Below are positions 52,228 through 61,109 of a DNA stretch of 64,000 nt, piece by piece; positions within the stretch are counted from its first letter, which is position 1, and the number at the start of each line of letters is the position of its first letter. The notes below the pieces were generated by a model. The model saw only the letters and a list, made by a program, of their open reading frames with translations. It was not told the DNA's origin and searched no databases. Made by a program: the position numbers and the translations under genes. Location of the stretch: contig NZ_JADLRJ010000007.1 of NCBI RefSeq assembly GCF_015477355.1, positions 1 through 64,000 of the forward strand, in the 5' to 3' direction. Origin of the DNA: Nocardia blacklockiae (GTDB taxonomy: Bacteria > Actinomycetota > Actinomycetes > Mycobacteriales > Mycobacteriaceae).

Positions 52228-53022
52228 ATGAGTGGACGGTTGTCGGGCAAGGTCGCCGTCGTGTTCGGGGCGGGGTCCAGCGGCGCGGAGTTGAGCAACG
52301 GGCGCGCGGCGGCGCTGGCGTTCGCGCGGGAAGGCGCGTGCGTCGCCGCGGTGGACCGCAGCCCGGACGAGGCGGAGCGGACCGCCGCGCGGATCGTCGA
52401 GGCGGGCGGGAGCGCGGTGCCGCTGGTCGCCGACGTGACCGTGGAGGCGGAGGTGGCGGCCGCGGTCACGGCGGCGGCCGACCGGTTCGGGCCGCCGACG
52501 GTGCTGCACAACAATGTCGGGGCCACGCAGGTCGGCGACATCACCGAACTCGACCGGGACGCCTGGGACGCGGCGCTGGCGCTGAATCTCACCGGGGTGT
52601 TCCTCGCCTGCAAACACACCGTGCCCTGGATGCTGCGTGCGGGCGGCGGGTCGATCGTGAACGTGTCGTCGCTCGCGAGCATTCGCTATGTCGGCTACAA
52701 CTATCCGAGCTACATGGCCACCAAGGGCGCGGTCAATCAGCTCACCGTGGCGCTCGCGCTCGAGTACGCCGCGCGCGGCATCCGGGTCAACGCGATCCTG
52801 CCCGGCCTGATCAACACCCCGCTGGTAGCGCGCCAGCTGGTCGCCGACCCGGCCCGCGCCGCCGAGGCGCTGGCCGCCCGCGACGCGGCCAGTCCCACCG
52901 GTCGCATGGGTACGCCGTGGGACGTCGCGCACGCCGCGGTCTTCCTGGCTTCCGACGAGGCGGGCTACATCAACGGTGTGTGCTTGCCCGTGGACGGGGG
53001 ACTCTCGGCGCGCGCGGCCTGA
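52228..53022 (+). CDS. Short-chain dehydrogenase/reductase
   Basis: A 264-aa SDR. The cofactor loop is VAVVFGAGSSGAELSNGRAAALAF, with an insertion relative to the usual TGxxxGxG. Then VDRSPDEAERTA, HNNVGATQVGDITELD, SIVNVSSLASIRYVGY, and Tyr/Lys in SYMATKGAVNQLT; the ending YINGVCLPVDGGLS is typical. Substrate unknown. GAGGAG lies 11 bases before ATG. The 234-bp gap to the PucR gene probably holds both promoters. Confidence 0.87.
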   Translation: MSGRLSGKVAVVFGAGSSGAELSNGRAAALAFAREGACVAAVDRSPDEAERTAARIVEAGGSAVPLVADVTVEAEVAAAVTAAADRFGPPTVLHNNVGATQVGDITELDRDAWDAALALNLTGVFLACKHTVPWMLRAGGGSIVNVSSLASIRYVGYNYPSYMATKGAVNQLTVALALEYAARGIRVNAILPGLINTPLVARQLVADPARAAEALAARDAASPTGRMGTPWDVAHAAVFLASDEAGYINGVCLPVDGGLSARAA

Positions 53023-53229
53023 CGTTTCGTGGCCGGAAGTCGTTGGGCGCGTGGATCATCCGGCCGCATATCATGGCTGCGACGGGCCCGTCCGGTGAGC
53101 GCTGAGTCGCGGACCGCGGGTAGGGAGTTGTGCGGAGGGCGTGTCCCGTACTGCCCGCGGGGGATCGGGTGCGCGGCATGTCCGGTGTGTCGGCAAACTT
53201 ACAGCGCTCGGGCACTGAATACTGTGCGC

Positions 53230-54222
53230 ATGACCTCGGGTCGGCTGTCGCGCAGAACGATGTTCGCCCTGGCGGCTCTACTTCCGTGCAGCGCGATGGT
53301 TTCCGCGCGCGCCGCGGTGCCGGTGTCGTCGATGCGGTACACGATGACCGCGTTCACCAACCGGAGCCAGACCGACATGTGGGTCTTCGAATCCGCTGAC
53401 GCGACGAACTTCTCACTGGTGGCGGCGTCGGCCTATTGCCCACCCGAGGCCGACCGCGCCGGGACCCCGGCGGCGGCGGTCACCGACAAGCGGGGACTGT
53501 GCCGCGACCCCAGCGTCTTCCGCCACGTTGACGGCGCCTACTACCTGACCTACACCACGGCCTGGGACGGCGACAGCATCGGATTCGCGCGCAGCGTCGA
53601 CCGCGTCGACTGGACGTTCCTGTACGAATACCCGATCCCCGGGGCAGCCCACGCCTGGGCGCCGGAGTGGTTCGTCGATGCCGACGGCACCGTGCACGTC
53701 CTGGTGAATCTCCACGACGGCACCGTCTTCCGGCCGCATCTCATGACCGCGACGGACCCGTCGCTGAGCGCGGAGCAGTGGACCCCGCCGACGCCACTGC
53801 TCGGCCTCACGCCGGAAGACGGCGCGCTCGGCTACATCGACGCCACGATCGCCCAGTCGAACGGCCGCTACCACGCCTTCGTCAAGAACGAATCGACCAA
53901 GAACATCGAGGTCGCGGTGGCCGACGAGCCACTGGGCCCCTACCACTTCGCGCGCCTGGGCAACTGGGCGTACTGGGGCGGCGCGGGCGAGGGCGCACCC
54001 CGCGAGGGCCAATGCGTAATCCCCCTCCCCGACGGCCGCTGGCGCATCTACCTCGACGCCTACAACCTCGACAACCCCGACCAGGGCCGCTACCTCTACA
54101 GCGACACCGTCACCGACGACCTACTCGGCCCCTGGACCGCACCAGCAGACCTCCCCGGCCTCTCCGGTTTCATCCGCCACGGCACCGTCCTCCCCGAATA
54201 CTTCCCACCCTCACCGCAGTAG
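53230..54222 (+). CDS. Tat-exported glycoside hydrolase, GH43-like beta-propeller
   Basis: A 330-aa protein with a twin-arginine signal (GRLSRRTMFALAALLP, cleavage near residue 29) and a five-bladed-propeller fold of the GH43 clan. Catalytic positions: Asp93 in CRDPSVF (base), HAWAPEWFVD (the WAPE motif), and an Asp/Glu in GYIDATIAQSNGRYHAFVKNE. Repeats of the type DGxYYLTYTT mark the blades. GH43 enzymes act on arabinan or xylan-like polymers; in a Nocardia, arabinogalactan is a possible substrate. TACTGT lies close to ATG. Confidence 0.8.
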   Translation: MTSGRLSRRTMFALAALLPCSAMVSARAAVPVSSMRYTMTAFTNRSQTDMWVFESADATNFSLVAASAYCPPEADRAGTPAAAVTDKRGLCRDPSVFRHVDGAYYLTYTTAWDGDSIGFARSVDRVDWTFLYEYPIPGAAHAWAPEWFVDADGTVHVLVNLHDGTVFRPHLMTATDPSLSAEQWTPPTPLLGLTPEDGALGYIDATIAQSNGRYHAFVKNESTKNIEVAVADEPLGPYHFARLGNWAYWGGAGEGAPREGQCVIPLPDGRWRIYLDAYNLDNPDQGRYLYSDTVTDDLLGPWTAPADLPGLSGFIRHGTVLPEYFPPSPQ

Positions 54223-54444
54223 TCGCCGCCTCTCTCACGAATACCCAACCAGCGCAGCGACTTTCGTGACGGCCTCGTCGCAGAGTTGTGCGCCCGACCG
54301 AGCAGCCCTCGATTCTCTGCGGGTCGATCGATTGTCGAGGCGTGGACGGGTAGGGCACTACGCTGTTCCGGTCGACGGGCGGGGCCATACGTTGCGTAAG
54401 GAACCGGGGAAAGGTCCGGTTCGCCGATTCGACGGAGGCATGAG

Positions 54445-54738
54445 ATGTTCGCGCACTGGGGCACCTTCACGAAGCCCAATTCACTCAACGTGTGCCTGAA
54501 TTTCGCGGGCGACTCACTGCGACAGCACGGCTACCAGATCTGGGAGACCGTCGACGACGGTGACTACATGGTGATCGGAGGCCGAGACAACGTGATCGTC
54601 AACGTCACCTGCGTTCCGCAGCGCGGCAACACCTGGGTCTCGGTCAGCGCCTACTCGCCGGACTCCGGTTCCGCCGAGTCCGCGCGCAACAGCGTCCGAG
54701 AGACGATAGTGCGTCTCCAGCTCATCGACGAACAGTAG
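54445..54738 (+). CDS. Small hypothetical protein, 97 aa
   Basis: The sequence MFAHWGTFTKPNSLNVCLNFAGDSLRQHGYQIWETVDDGDYMVIGGRDNVI... is a soluble alpha/beta protein with two cysteines. The helix-strand pattern (SLRQHGYQIWE; YMVIGG; VIVNVTCVP; TWVSVSAYS) suggests a small ferredoxin-like or NTF2-like fold. GGAGG lies just before ATG. It stands alone and ends before a 13-bp hairpin. No known function. Confidence 0.6.
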   Translation: MFAHWGTFTKPNSLNVCLNFAGDSLRQHGYQIWETVDDGDYMVIGGRDNVIVNVTCVPQRGNTWVSVSAYSPDSGSAESARNSVRETIVRLQLIDEQ

Positions 54739-54794
54739 ACCACAGGGAAAGCCCACCTGAAACATGCTGGAGGGCAACGGCTTCAGGCGCGGAA

Positions 54795-54824
54795 CCGGGC
54801 GGGCGGCGTGGGCCGCCCGCCCGG
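54795..54824. terminator. 13-bp GC-rich hairpin between convergent genes
   Basis: CCGGGCGGGCGGC (54795-54807), GTGG loop, GCCGCCCGCCCGG (54812-54824), midway between the 97-aa gene and the exported-protein gene. Confidence 0.65.
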
Positions 54825-54842
54825 GGAGGGGGTGGGGAGGGG

Positions 54843-55499
54843 TCAGTTGGCGGGGGCGTTGATCTTCTGGAAGAACTGGACGGCGCTGGCGATGCCTACC
54901 GGGACGCCGACCAGGATGGAACCGGCGGCGGCGCCGATGGCCACGCCGACGCTGGCGCCCGCGATGCAGCCGCCGGGCGCGCCGGCGAAGAAGATCGGGG
55001 CGGTGAGGGCGCCGACGGTGATCGCGCCCAGGACGCAGCCGCCGACCAGGCCGATGACGCTGCCGATCAGGGTGCCGACACCGGTCGCGAGGCCGAACTG
55101 GGTGGCCGCGGCGGACAGGGCCGAGTCGAAATCGGCCTGGTCGACGAACTGCAGGGGCATGTCGACCGGGTGCGCGGTGGCCGGGTCGGTGCTCGGGGTC
55201 AGCGTCGCGGTGTTGCCCTCGACCTTGGCGCTCACCGGATATTCGAGGCCGTCCATGCGGTAGGCCAGCGGTAGACCGCCGACCACGGTCCCCGCGGCAT
55301 CCCGCACGACGAACTGGTTGTCCCGAGCCTCGAGGAAGCCCGCGTCGGTGTGGACGACGACCGACTGCCCGACAACGTCGGCGTCCCAATGGATCACGGC
55401 CGGATCGGCGGCGGCAGCCGGTCCCGCGGCCACCGTGCCCGCGACGGTGAGTGTTCCCACTACCAGCGCCGACGTAGCAGCGAACTTCCGAATCTTCAT
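54843..55499 (-). CDS. Exported protein with C-terminal glycine-zipper region
   Basis: A 218-aa precursor with a signal peptide (MKIRKFAATSALVVGTLTVAGTVAAGPAAA, cleavage near 30), a beta-rich domain (VIHWDADVVGQSVVVHTDAGF...NTATLTPSTDP) and a long Gly/Ala-rich hydrophobic end (about 135-205) with repeated GxxxG (VGTLIGSVIGLVGGCVLGAI, GCIAGASVGVAIGAAAGS). The zipper could insert in or pack against a membrane such as the mycomembrane. Proteins of this type are abundant in Nocardia; function unknown. Confidence 0.75.
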   Translation of the reverse strand: MKIRKFAATSALVVGTLTVAGTVAAGPAAAADPAVIHWDADVVGQSVVVHTDAGFLEARDNQFVVRDAAGTVVGGLPLAYRMDGLEYPVSAKVEGNTATLTPSTDPATAHPVDMPLQFVDQADFDSALSAAATQFGLATGVGTLIGSVIGLVGGCVLGAITVGALTAPIFFAGAPGGCIAGASVGVAIGAAAGSILVGVPVGIASAVQFFQKINAPAN

Positions 55500-55643
55500 A
55501 TCCCTCAGTACTTTCTCCTGTACCTGCGCTACCGGTGTCCCGGTGCACACGGCCCGAAAAGGGCCTCCTGGGAGAGTCGGCCCGCGGTATTACCCGCATG
55601 GTTCGTTCGTGTGAACAAGGCGAAAACTGGGAATTCTCAGCAA

Positions 55644-56150
55644 CTATCGGCGGTGCATGCCGAGGCGGCCTTCCAGCTGGATCAGCAATTCGCCGAGTTG
55701 CTCGGCGAGCAGGCGGTGCTGTCGCTCGTCGAGGCCGGCGAGGAGAGCGTCCTCGAATGCCAACTGCGCGGGCAGAACCGAGTCGAGAAGGTCACGGCCC
55801 CGTGCGGTCAGGCGGATGTGCACCACCCGGCGATCGCGCTCGTCGGCGCTGCGCTCCACCAGGCCGCGCTCGGTCAGCTGACGCAAACGCTTGGTGACCG
55901 CGGCTCCGGAAGAGAAAGTCTCCCTGGCGAGTTCGCTCGGGGTGAGCCCGCGGCCCGTGCGGCGCAGCGCGCCCAGCAGATCGAATTCGGGCCGGGACAG
56001 CTCCGCCTCGCGCAGCGGCGCGCTCTCGGCCTGCTGCAGCAGTGCGGCGCAGCGGTTGATGCGGCCGATGAGTTCCATTGGCGCGGTGTTCAATTCGGGG
56101 TGGACGGCCTGCCACTGCCGCACCACCGCGGCCACGGTATCTTCCGTCAC
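55644..56150 (-). CDS. MarR-family regulator, coupled to the FUSC exporter
   Basis: A 168-aa MarR protein with INRCAALLQQAESAPLREAELSRPEFDLLGALRRTGRGLTPSELARETFSSGAAVTKRLRQLTERGLVERSADERDRRVVHIRLTARG, the full winged-helix domain. Its GTG start overlaps the FUSC stop by 4 bases, so it is the second gene of that operon and likely represses it. The operator is probably TTTACAAGTAAA at 57868-57879 upstream of FUSC. Confidence 0.88.
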   Translation of the reverse strand: MTEDTVAAVVRQWQAVHPELNTAPMELIGRINRCAALLQQAESAPLREAELSRPEFDLLGALRRTGRGLTPSELARETFSSGAAVTKRLRQLTERGLVERSADERDRRVVHIRLTARGRDLLDSVLPAQLAFEDALLAGLDERQHRLLAEQLGELLIQLEGRLGMHRR

Positions 56151-57847
56151 GCCTGCTGCTCCTCGCACGGGTGCACGTCGCGCACCAACCCCTGCCGTCG
56201 TATCGTCGCAGCGAGCGTACGGTGTGCGCGCTGCTCGGCCCGCAGCAGCCTCTCCTCGGGCAGCGCGCGCTGCCACCATTCCCCCGCGGCGGTGTCGGCG
56301 GAATCCCGCAGTTCCACGAGCGCGGCGGTGAGCCCGCGCCGGGCGGCGGTCAGCTCGGCGGTTGACGCGGCCGGTGCCTGTGGGGCGGCGGCCAGTGCAC
56401 GGGCGGCGGTTTCGGTGGCCGATTCGACGGCGTCGAGGGCTTGTTCCAGGCGGCCGCCGACTCGCCGGTTGGTGACGAGGACGGCTACGAGCATGCCGAC
56501 CGTGACGCCGGCCAGTGTGTCGAGCACCCGGTCGGAGATGAGCTCGCCGACGGGCCGGCGGTCGGCGGCGAACTCGGTGACCAGCAACGCCATCGGGGTC
56601 ACGGTGACCGAACCGAGCCAGTAGTTGCGGGTGATCAGCGCCTCGTTGCAGAAGCTGAAGAACACGCACAGCACCGCCAGCACCACGACGCCGGTCCGGG
56701 CCAGCGGCACGACCGCGGCGAACAAGGCCACGCCGCACAGGTTTCCGAGCAGCCGCTGCAGTACGCGATGCCAGGTGAGGGTGATATTGGCCTGGTAGAT
56801 CGCCGCGGCCGAGACGACGGCCCAGTACGGATGGCCGACACCGAGCGCCAGTCCGGCGTACCCGGCCAGCGCGCAGCCCACCGCACAGCGCACGGCCACG
56901 GGCAGCAGCGGCGAATCCGGTCGCAAGAGCAGCCGCGCGACCCGCGCCGGGCCCCGCGCGCCTCGGCCCGCACGCTCGACGTCGAGTCCCAGTAGTTCGT
57001 CGCCCGCGCCCACCGGCAGCGTCACCTCGGGCAGCGGCCCGTACCCACGGACCTGCCGGGCCCGGTCGCGCAGCCGCCACGCGCCGGCCGGGTCGGGCGC
57101 GCTGGCGAGCGCGGCCTCGGCGCGCAGGACGAGATGCTCCAGGGTGTGCCGCGTCGGCGTCCGCCGCCCGCTCGCGAGCAGCGCCTGCCACGCGCCTTGC
57201 ACGGCTGCCGCCGCGGCGTGCCGGGTGCGGTGGCGACTCGCGTCGTCCGGGGCGTCGAGGTACCCCGCGGCGGCACTCAGGGCGCGAGCGGTGGCGCGGC
57301 GCTCGGGCCCGTCGCGCCGAACCAGTGCCGGAGCCAGCGCGACCGCGCCGCCCACCACGCCCGCGGCGAGCGTCAGCGTGAGATGCCAAGGGACCTGGTG
57401 CAATTCCTGCGGCGCGAACAGCGTGCCCGACGCGACGAAGACGAAGATCACGTGACCGGGCGGGCCGATCCGGGTGGCGTCGCAGACCGCCTTCTGCACG
57501 GCCGCGACCAGCGCGGCGATCGCGATCAGCGCCACCACACTGTCGACGAGCGCCGCGCAGACCAGCGCGACCGCCATGCTCGCGGTCATGCCGAGCACGA
57601 CCCACGCGCCGGCCCGCACCCGCGCGGCGTAGGGCAGCTGGTGTCCGTAGAGCGCGCAGAACGCGCCGGGCATGACGTAGACCGCCAGCTCGCCGTGACC
57701 GGTGATCAGCAGGGGGAGCAGCACCAGGCCGAAGGCCACCGCCACGCTGGTCGCGGGCTTGAACCAGATGTCGGACGGGCGGTTGAGACGGAGTACGCCG
57801 GAGAGCGGGAGGAGAGGTGGTCGGGTGCTGGTGTCGGCGGAACTCAC
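56147..57847 (-). CDS. FUSC-family membrane transporter (aromatic acid/xenobiotic exporter-like)
   Basis: A 566-aa protein with two blocks of about five to six membrane helices (residues about 30-175 and 320-445), each followed by a soluble helical region, as in the FUSC/YccS/AaeB superfamily. Such proteins export aromatic acids or other weak acids. Landmarks: LPYAARVRAGAWVVLGMTASMAVAL and VGHPYWAVVSAAAIYQANITLTWHRVLQRLLGNLCG. A TAAACT box 6 bases before GTG makes it leaderless. MarR follows in the same operon. Confidence 0.82.
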   Translation of the reverse strand: MSSADTSTRPPLLPLSGVLRLNRPSDIWFKPATSVAVAFGLVLLPLLITGHGELAVYVMPGAFCALYGHQLPYAARVRAGAWVVLGMTASMAVALVCAALVDSVVALIAIAALVAAVQKAVCDATRIGPPGHVIFVFVASGTLFAPQELHQVPWHLTLTLAAGVVGGAVALAPALVRRDGPERRATARALSAAAGYLDAPDDASRHRTRHAAAAAVQGAWQALLASGRRTPTRHTLEHLVLRAEAALASAPDPAGAWRLRDRARQVRGYGPLPEVTLPVGAGDELLGLDVERAGRGARGPARVARLLLRPDSPLLPVAVRCAVGCALAGYAGLALGVGHPYWAVVSAAAIYQANITLTWHRVLQRLLGNLCGVALFAAVVPLARTGVVVLAVLCVFFSFCNEALITRNYWLGSVTVTPMALLVTEFAADRRPVGELISDRVLDTLAGVTVGMLVAVLVTNRRVGGRLEQALDAVESATETAARALAAAPQAPAASTAELTAARRGLTAALVELRDSADTAAGEWWQRALPEERLLRAEQRAHRTLAATIRRQGLVRDVHPCEEQQA

Positions 57848-57853
57848 CCGAAA

Positions 57854-57879
57854 AGTTTATCAGGTATTTTACAAGTAAA
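57854..57879 (-). promoter_or_regulatory. FUSC-MarR promoter and MarR operator
   Basis: Read on the minus strand: TTTACTTGTAAA (57879-57868, perfect 12-bp palindrome, a classic MarR-site form) and then TAAACT (57859-57854), which lies 6 bases before the GTG at 57847. The operator sits between -35 and -10. Confidence 0.6.
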
Positions 57880-57898
57880 TCATCTAGGGCGATGTCGG

Positions 57899-58555
57899 TC
57901 AGCGGCCCGCACGCCGCCGCGCTCGGCGCTTGCGGATCGCGTCGAAACGCACCTCCAAACCGTCGACGAACGATGCCAGGGCCAGCTCGAAACTCTCCGC
58001 GTCGATCTCGTCGGCCTTCGCGCGCAGCAGGTGCGCCTGTTCCAGATGCGGGTAGCGGTCGCGATAGACCTGCACGTCGTCGACGAACCCGCGGGAGAAC
58101 GAGCCGATCGTCGAACCCATCACCACGTAACGGGTGGCCGCGCCGATCATGGTGGCCTGCCGCGGCGGCCAGCCCGCGCGCACCAGGCCGCCGTGCACGG
58201 CGTCGGCGGCCCGCAGGTTCTCGTCGCGGCGGCCCGGGCCGGCGGCCAGGTACGGAACGAAATTCGGGTGCCGGACCAGCGCGGCGCGATACGAGCGCGC
58301 CCACGCCACCAGGCCCGCGCGCCAGTCACCGGATTCGAATACCGAGGTGTCGACGCGAGCCATGATGCCGCCGGCGATGTCGTCGAGCAGCTCGTCCTTG
58401 GTGGGGTAGTGGCCGTACAGCGAGGCCGCGCGCACCCCGAGTTCGGCGGCGAGTTTGCGCATCGACAGCTCGCCGAGCCCGTCGCGGTCGATCAGTTCCA
58501 GGGCGGCGTCGCGGATGCGCTCGCGGCTCAGCAGCGGCACGCGTGGGCGGGCCAT
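57899..58555 (-). CDS. TetR-family regulator of the acyl-CoA dehydrogenase operon
   Basis: A 218-aa TetR protein: SRERIRDAALELIDRDGLGELSMRKLAAELGVRAASLYGHYPTKDELLDDI HTH, and a TetR_C domain with VRHPNFVPYLAAGPG and TRYVVMGSTIGSFSRG. GAGGAGG lies about 7 bases before ATG. It is divergent from an acyl-CoA dehydrogenase gene with CCTAAC-N8-GTTAGG in the gap. Confidence 0.88.
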   Translation of the reverse strand: MARPRVPLLSRERIRDAALELIDRDGLGELSMRKLAAELGVRAASLYGHYPTKDELLDDIAGGIMARVDTSVFESGDWRAGLVAWARSYRAALVRHPNFVPYLAAGPGRRDENLRAADAVHGGLVRAGWPPRQATMIGAATRYVVMGSTIGSFSRGFVDDVQVYRDRYPHLEQAHLLRAKADEIDAESFELALASFVDGLEVRFDAIRKRRARRRAGR

Positions 58556-58620
58556 GCGCACACCTCCTCGACGTCGGGCCGCCTGATACGCGGCGCTCCT
58601 TGAAAAACCGAACAGCGTTA

Positions 58621-58660
58621 GGATACCGTGTGCGGAGAAACCTAACAGCGTATGGTTAGG
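58621..58660. promoter_or_regulatory. Shared promoter/operator of TetR and acyl-CoA dehydrogenase
   Basis: CCTAAC-N8-GTTAGG (58641-58660) is an inverted repeat; a further AACAGCGTTAGG is found just to the left, giving repeated AACAGCGTTAGG-like units. TATGGT (58651-58656) is a -10 for the rightward operon and the minus-strand TATCCT (58626-58621) one for TetR. Confidence 0.55.
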
Positions 58661-58672
58661 AGTTGCCCGATC

Positions 58673-59824
58673 ATGGATCTCGAACTCGGTGACGCGCACC
58701 GCGCCCTGCGTGAGGTGGCCGGCGCGTGGGTCGACAAGGAGGTCGTCCCGCACGCGGCGGCCTGGGACCGGGCCGAGGCGGTGGACCGGGCGATCGTGCG
58801 CAAACTCGGCGACATGGGCTTCCTCGGCATCGAAATCCCGGAGGAGTACGGCGGTTCCGGCGGCGACGCGCTGTCCTATTGCGTGCTGCTGGAGGAACTC
58901 GGGCGCGGCGACAGCGCGGTGCGCGGGATCGTCTCGGTGTCGCTGGGGCTGGTGGCGAAGTCGATCAAGTCCTATGGCAGCGAGGAGCAGAAGCGACACT
59001 GGCTGCCGCGACTGTGCGCGGGGGAGGCGCTCGGGTGTTTCGGGTTGACCGAGCCCGAAACCGGTTCCGACGCCGCGAATCTCGCCACCAAGGCGGTGCG
59101 CGACGGGGACGGGTGGGTGCTGTCCGGCACCAAGATCTTCATCACCAACGGCACCTGGGCCGAGGTCGCGGTGATCTTCGCGCGCACGGGCGGCCACGGT
59201 CCGAAGGGCATCACCGCGTTCCTGGTGCCCACGGACACAACGGGTTTCACGCGCACGGAGATCAAGGGCAAACTCGGCCTGCGCGGCCAGGCGACCGCCG
59301 AACTCGTGCTCGACGGTGTGCGCGTGCCGGATTCGGCGCGGCTGGGCGCCGAGGGCGGCGGGTTCACGATCGCGATGAGCGCGCTGGACAAGGGCCGCAT
59401 GGGGGTGGCCGCGGGATGCGTCGGGCTGGCTCGCGCTTGCCTGGAGGCGTCGGTACGGTACGCGCGCGAACGCGAACAGTTCGGCAAGCCGATCGCGTCG
59501 TATCAGCTGGTGCAGGAGCTGATCGCGGATATCGCCGTCGACGTGGAGGCGGCGCGGCTGCTGGCGTGGCGGGTGGCCGATCTGGTCGATCGCGGGCAGC
59601 CGTTCGGCACCGCGGCGTCGGTCGCCAAGCTGTTCGCGAGCGAGGCGGCGGTCAAGGCGGCGAACAACGCGATCCAGGTGTTCGGCGGATACGGGTACAT
59701 CGACGAGTATCCGGTGCAGAAATACCTGCGCGACGCCCGCGTGCTCACGCTCTACGAGGGGACCAGCCAGATTCAGAAGCTGCTCATCGGCCGCGCGCTC
59801 ACCGGCGTGAATGCCTTTGTGTAG
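58673..59824 (+). CDS. Acyl-CoA dehydrogenase
   Basis: A 383-aa FAD acyl-CoA dehydrogenase: LGFLGIEIPEEYGGSGGDALSY, CFGLTEPETGSDAANLAT (FAD and substrate), KIFITNG, REQFGKPIASYQLVQ, QVFGGYGYIDEYPVQKYLRDARVLTLYEGTSQIQ with catalytic Glu at about 362. It oxidises an acyl-CoA to the 2-enoyl-CoA. ATG at 58673 is used because the earlier ATG at 58652 lies in the -10 box; AGGAG precedes it. An SDR and a MaoC hydratase follow in one operon. Confidence 0.93.
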   Translation: MDLELGDAHRALREVAGAWVDKEVVPHAAAWDRAEAVDRAIVRKLGDMGFLGIEIPEEYGGSGGDALSYCVLLEELGRGDSAVRGIVSVSLGLVAKSIKSYGSEEQKRHWLPRLCAGEALGCFGLTEPETGSDAANLATKAVRDGDGWVLSGTKIFITNGTWAEVAVIFARTGGHGPKGITAFLVPTDTTGFTRTEIKGKLGLRGQATAELVLDGVRVPDSARLGAEGGGFTIAMSALDKGRMGVAAGCVGLARACLEASVRYAREREQFGKPIASYQLVQELIADIAVDVEAARLLAWRVADLVDRGQPFGTAASVAKLFASEAAVKAANNAIQVFGGYGYIDEYPVQKYLRDARVLTLYEGTSQIQKLLIGRALTGVNAFV

Positions 59825-59845
59825 CAGAGCTTTCAGGAGTGATAC

Positions 59846-60604
59846 ATGACCGAGGAACGGAGAGTCGCCTTCGTCACGGGCGCCGGTCGGGGCATCGGCG
59901 CGGCCACCGCGGCGGCGCTCGCGGACGGCGGCGCGGCGGTGGCGGTGGCCGACCTGGACGAAACCGCCTGCCGCACAACAGTGGACACGATCACCGCCGC
60001 GGGCGGCACTGCGATTCCGGTGGCCTGCGACGTCACCGACGAGGAGCAGGTCGACGCGGCGATCGATCGCGTTGCGGCGGAGCTGGGTTCGCTGGACATC
60101 CTGGTCAACAACGCGGGCGTGCTGCGGGACAACCTGCTGTTCAAGATGTCCGTCGACGACTGGGACACCGTGCTGTCGGTGCATCTGCGCGGCGCGTTCC
60201 TGTGCTGCCGCGCCGCGCAGCGGCACATGGTCGCGCGACGGTACGGCAAGATCGTCAACACCTCCAGCGTGTCCGCGCTGGGTAATCGCGGGCAGGCCAA
60301 CTACTCCGCGGCCAAGATGGGCATCCAGGGGCTGACCCGCACGCTCGCCATGGAACTGGGCCCGTTCGGCATCAACGTCAACGCCGTCGCCCCGGGATTC
60401 ATCGTGACCGAGATGACCGCGGCCACCGCCGCCCGCCTCGGCACGACACCCGAAGAGCTGCAGGCGAAGACGGCCGAGATCACGCCCGTGCGCCGGGTCG
60501 GCCGCCCGGAGGACATCGCGAACACCGTCGCGTTCCTGGTCTCCGACGCGGCATCCTTCATCACCGGGCAGACCATCTACGTCGACGGCGGACGGCGGCT
60601 GTGA
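59846..60604 (+). CDS. 3-oxoacyl-(ACP/CoA) reductase-like SDR (FabG type)
   Basis: A 252-aa SDR with [67 protein letters not shown] (Tyr153, Lys157), and [16 protein letters not shown]. Closest in type to FabG or 3-hydroxyacyl-CoA dehydrogenases. In this operon it likely oxidises the 3-hydroxyacyl-CoA formed by the MaoC hydratase, or reduces in the reverse direction. It follows the acyl-CoA dehydrogenase by 21 bases; CAGGAG is its ribosome site. Confidence 0.9.
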   Translation: MTEERRVAFVTGAGRGIGAATAAALADGGAAVAVADLDETACRTTVDTITAAGGTAIPVACDVTDEEQVDAAIDRVAAELGSLDILVNNAGVLRDNLLFKMSVDDWDTVLSVHLRGAFLCCRAAQRHMVARRYGKIVNTSSVSALGNRGQANYSAAKMGIQGLTRTLAMELGPFGINVNAVAPGFIVTEMTAATAARLGTTPEELQAKTAEITPVRRVGRPEDIANTVAFLVSDAASFITGQTIYVDGGRRL

Positions 60605-60656
60605 ACATGTGGCACGGTACGAAGGGCCTCGAACCAGAACCGAAGGAGCGCAACTC

Positions 60657-61109
60657 ATGACCGAGTTTCCCGATCCGGAAGCATTGCGGGCGGCCGTGGG
60701 CACGGAGATCGGCGTCAGCGACTGGATGACGGTCGAACAGGACCGCATCGACACCTTCGCCGACGCCACCGGCGACCACCAATGGATCCACGTCGATCCC
60801 GAGCGCGCCGCAAAGGGGCCCTTCGGCGGCACGATCGCACACGGCTTCCTGACCCTGTCGCTGCTGGTGCCGCTGACCAACCAGGCCGTCACCGTGGGCG
60901 GCGTCCGGATGGGAATCAACTACGGGCTCAACAAGGTTCGGTTCATCACCCCCGTCCCGGCCGGCGGCCGGCTGCGCGCCCGGGTCACCCTGGACGCGGT
61001 GCGCGACATCCCCGGCGGAGTCCAGGCCGACCGAACCGTCACCCTCGAACTCGAGGGTGCCGACAAACCGGCCTGTGTCGCCGAATCCATCGTCCGCTAT
61101 CTGACCTGA
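60657..61109 (+). CDS. MaoC-family (R)-specific enoyl-CoA hydratase
   Basis: A 150-aa hot-dog-fold hydratase. The catalytic dyad Asp40/His45 is present in FADATGDHQWIHVDPERA, followed by GPFGGTIAHGFLTLSL. It hydrates 2-enoyl-CoA to (R)-3-hydroxyacyl-CoA, next step after the acyl-CoA dehydrogenase of the operon. CGAAGGAG lies 10 bases before ATG at 60657. The product resembles mycobacterial Rv0130 / HtdZ-type proteins. Confidence 0.9.
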   Translation: MTEFPDPEALRAAVGTEIGVSDWMTVEQDRIDTFADATGDHQWIHVDPERAAKGPFGGTIAHGFLTLSLLVPLTNQAVTVGGVRMGINYGLNKVRFITPVPAGGRLRARVTLDAVRDIPGGVQADRTVTLELEGADKPACVAESIVRYLT

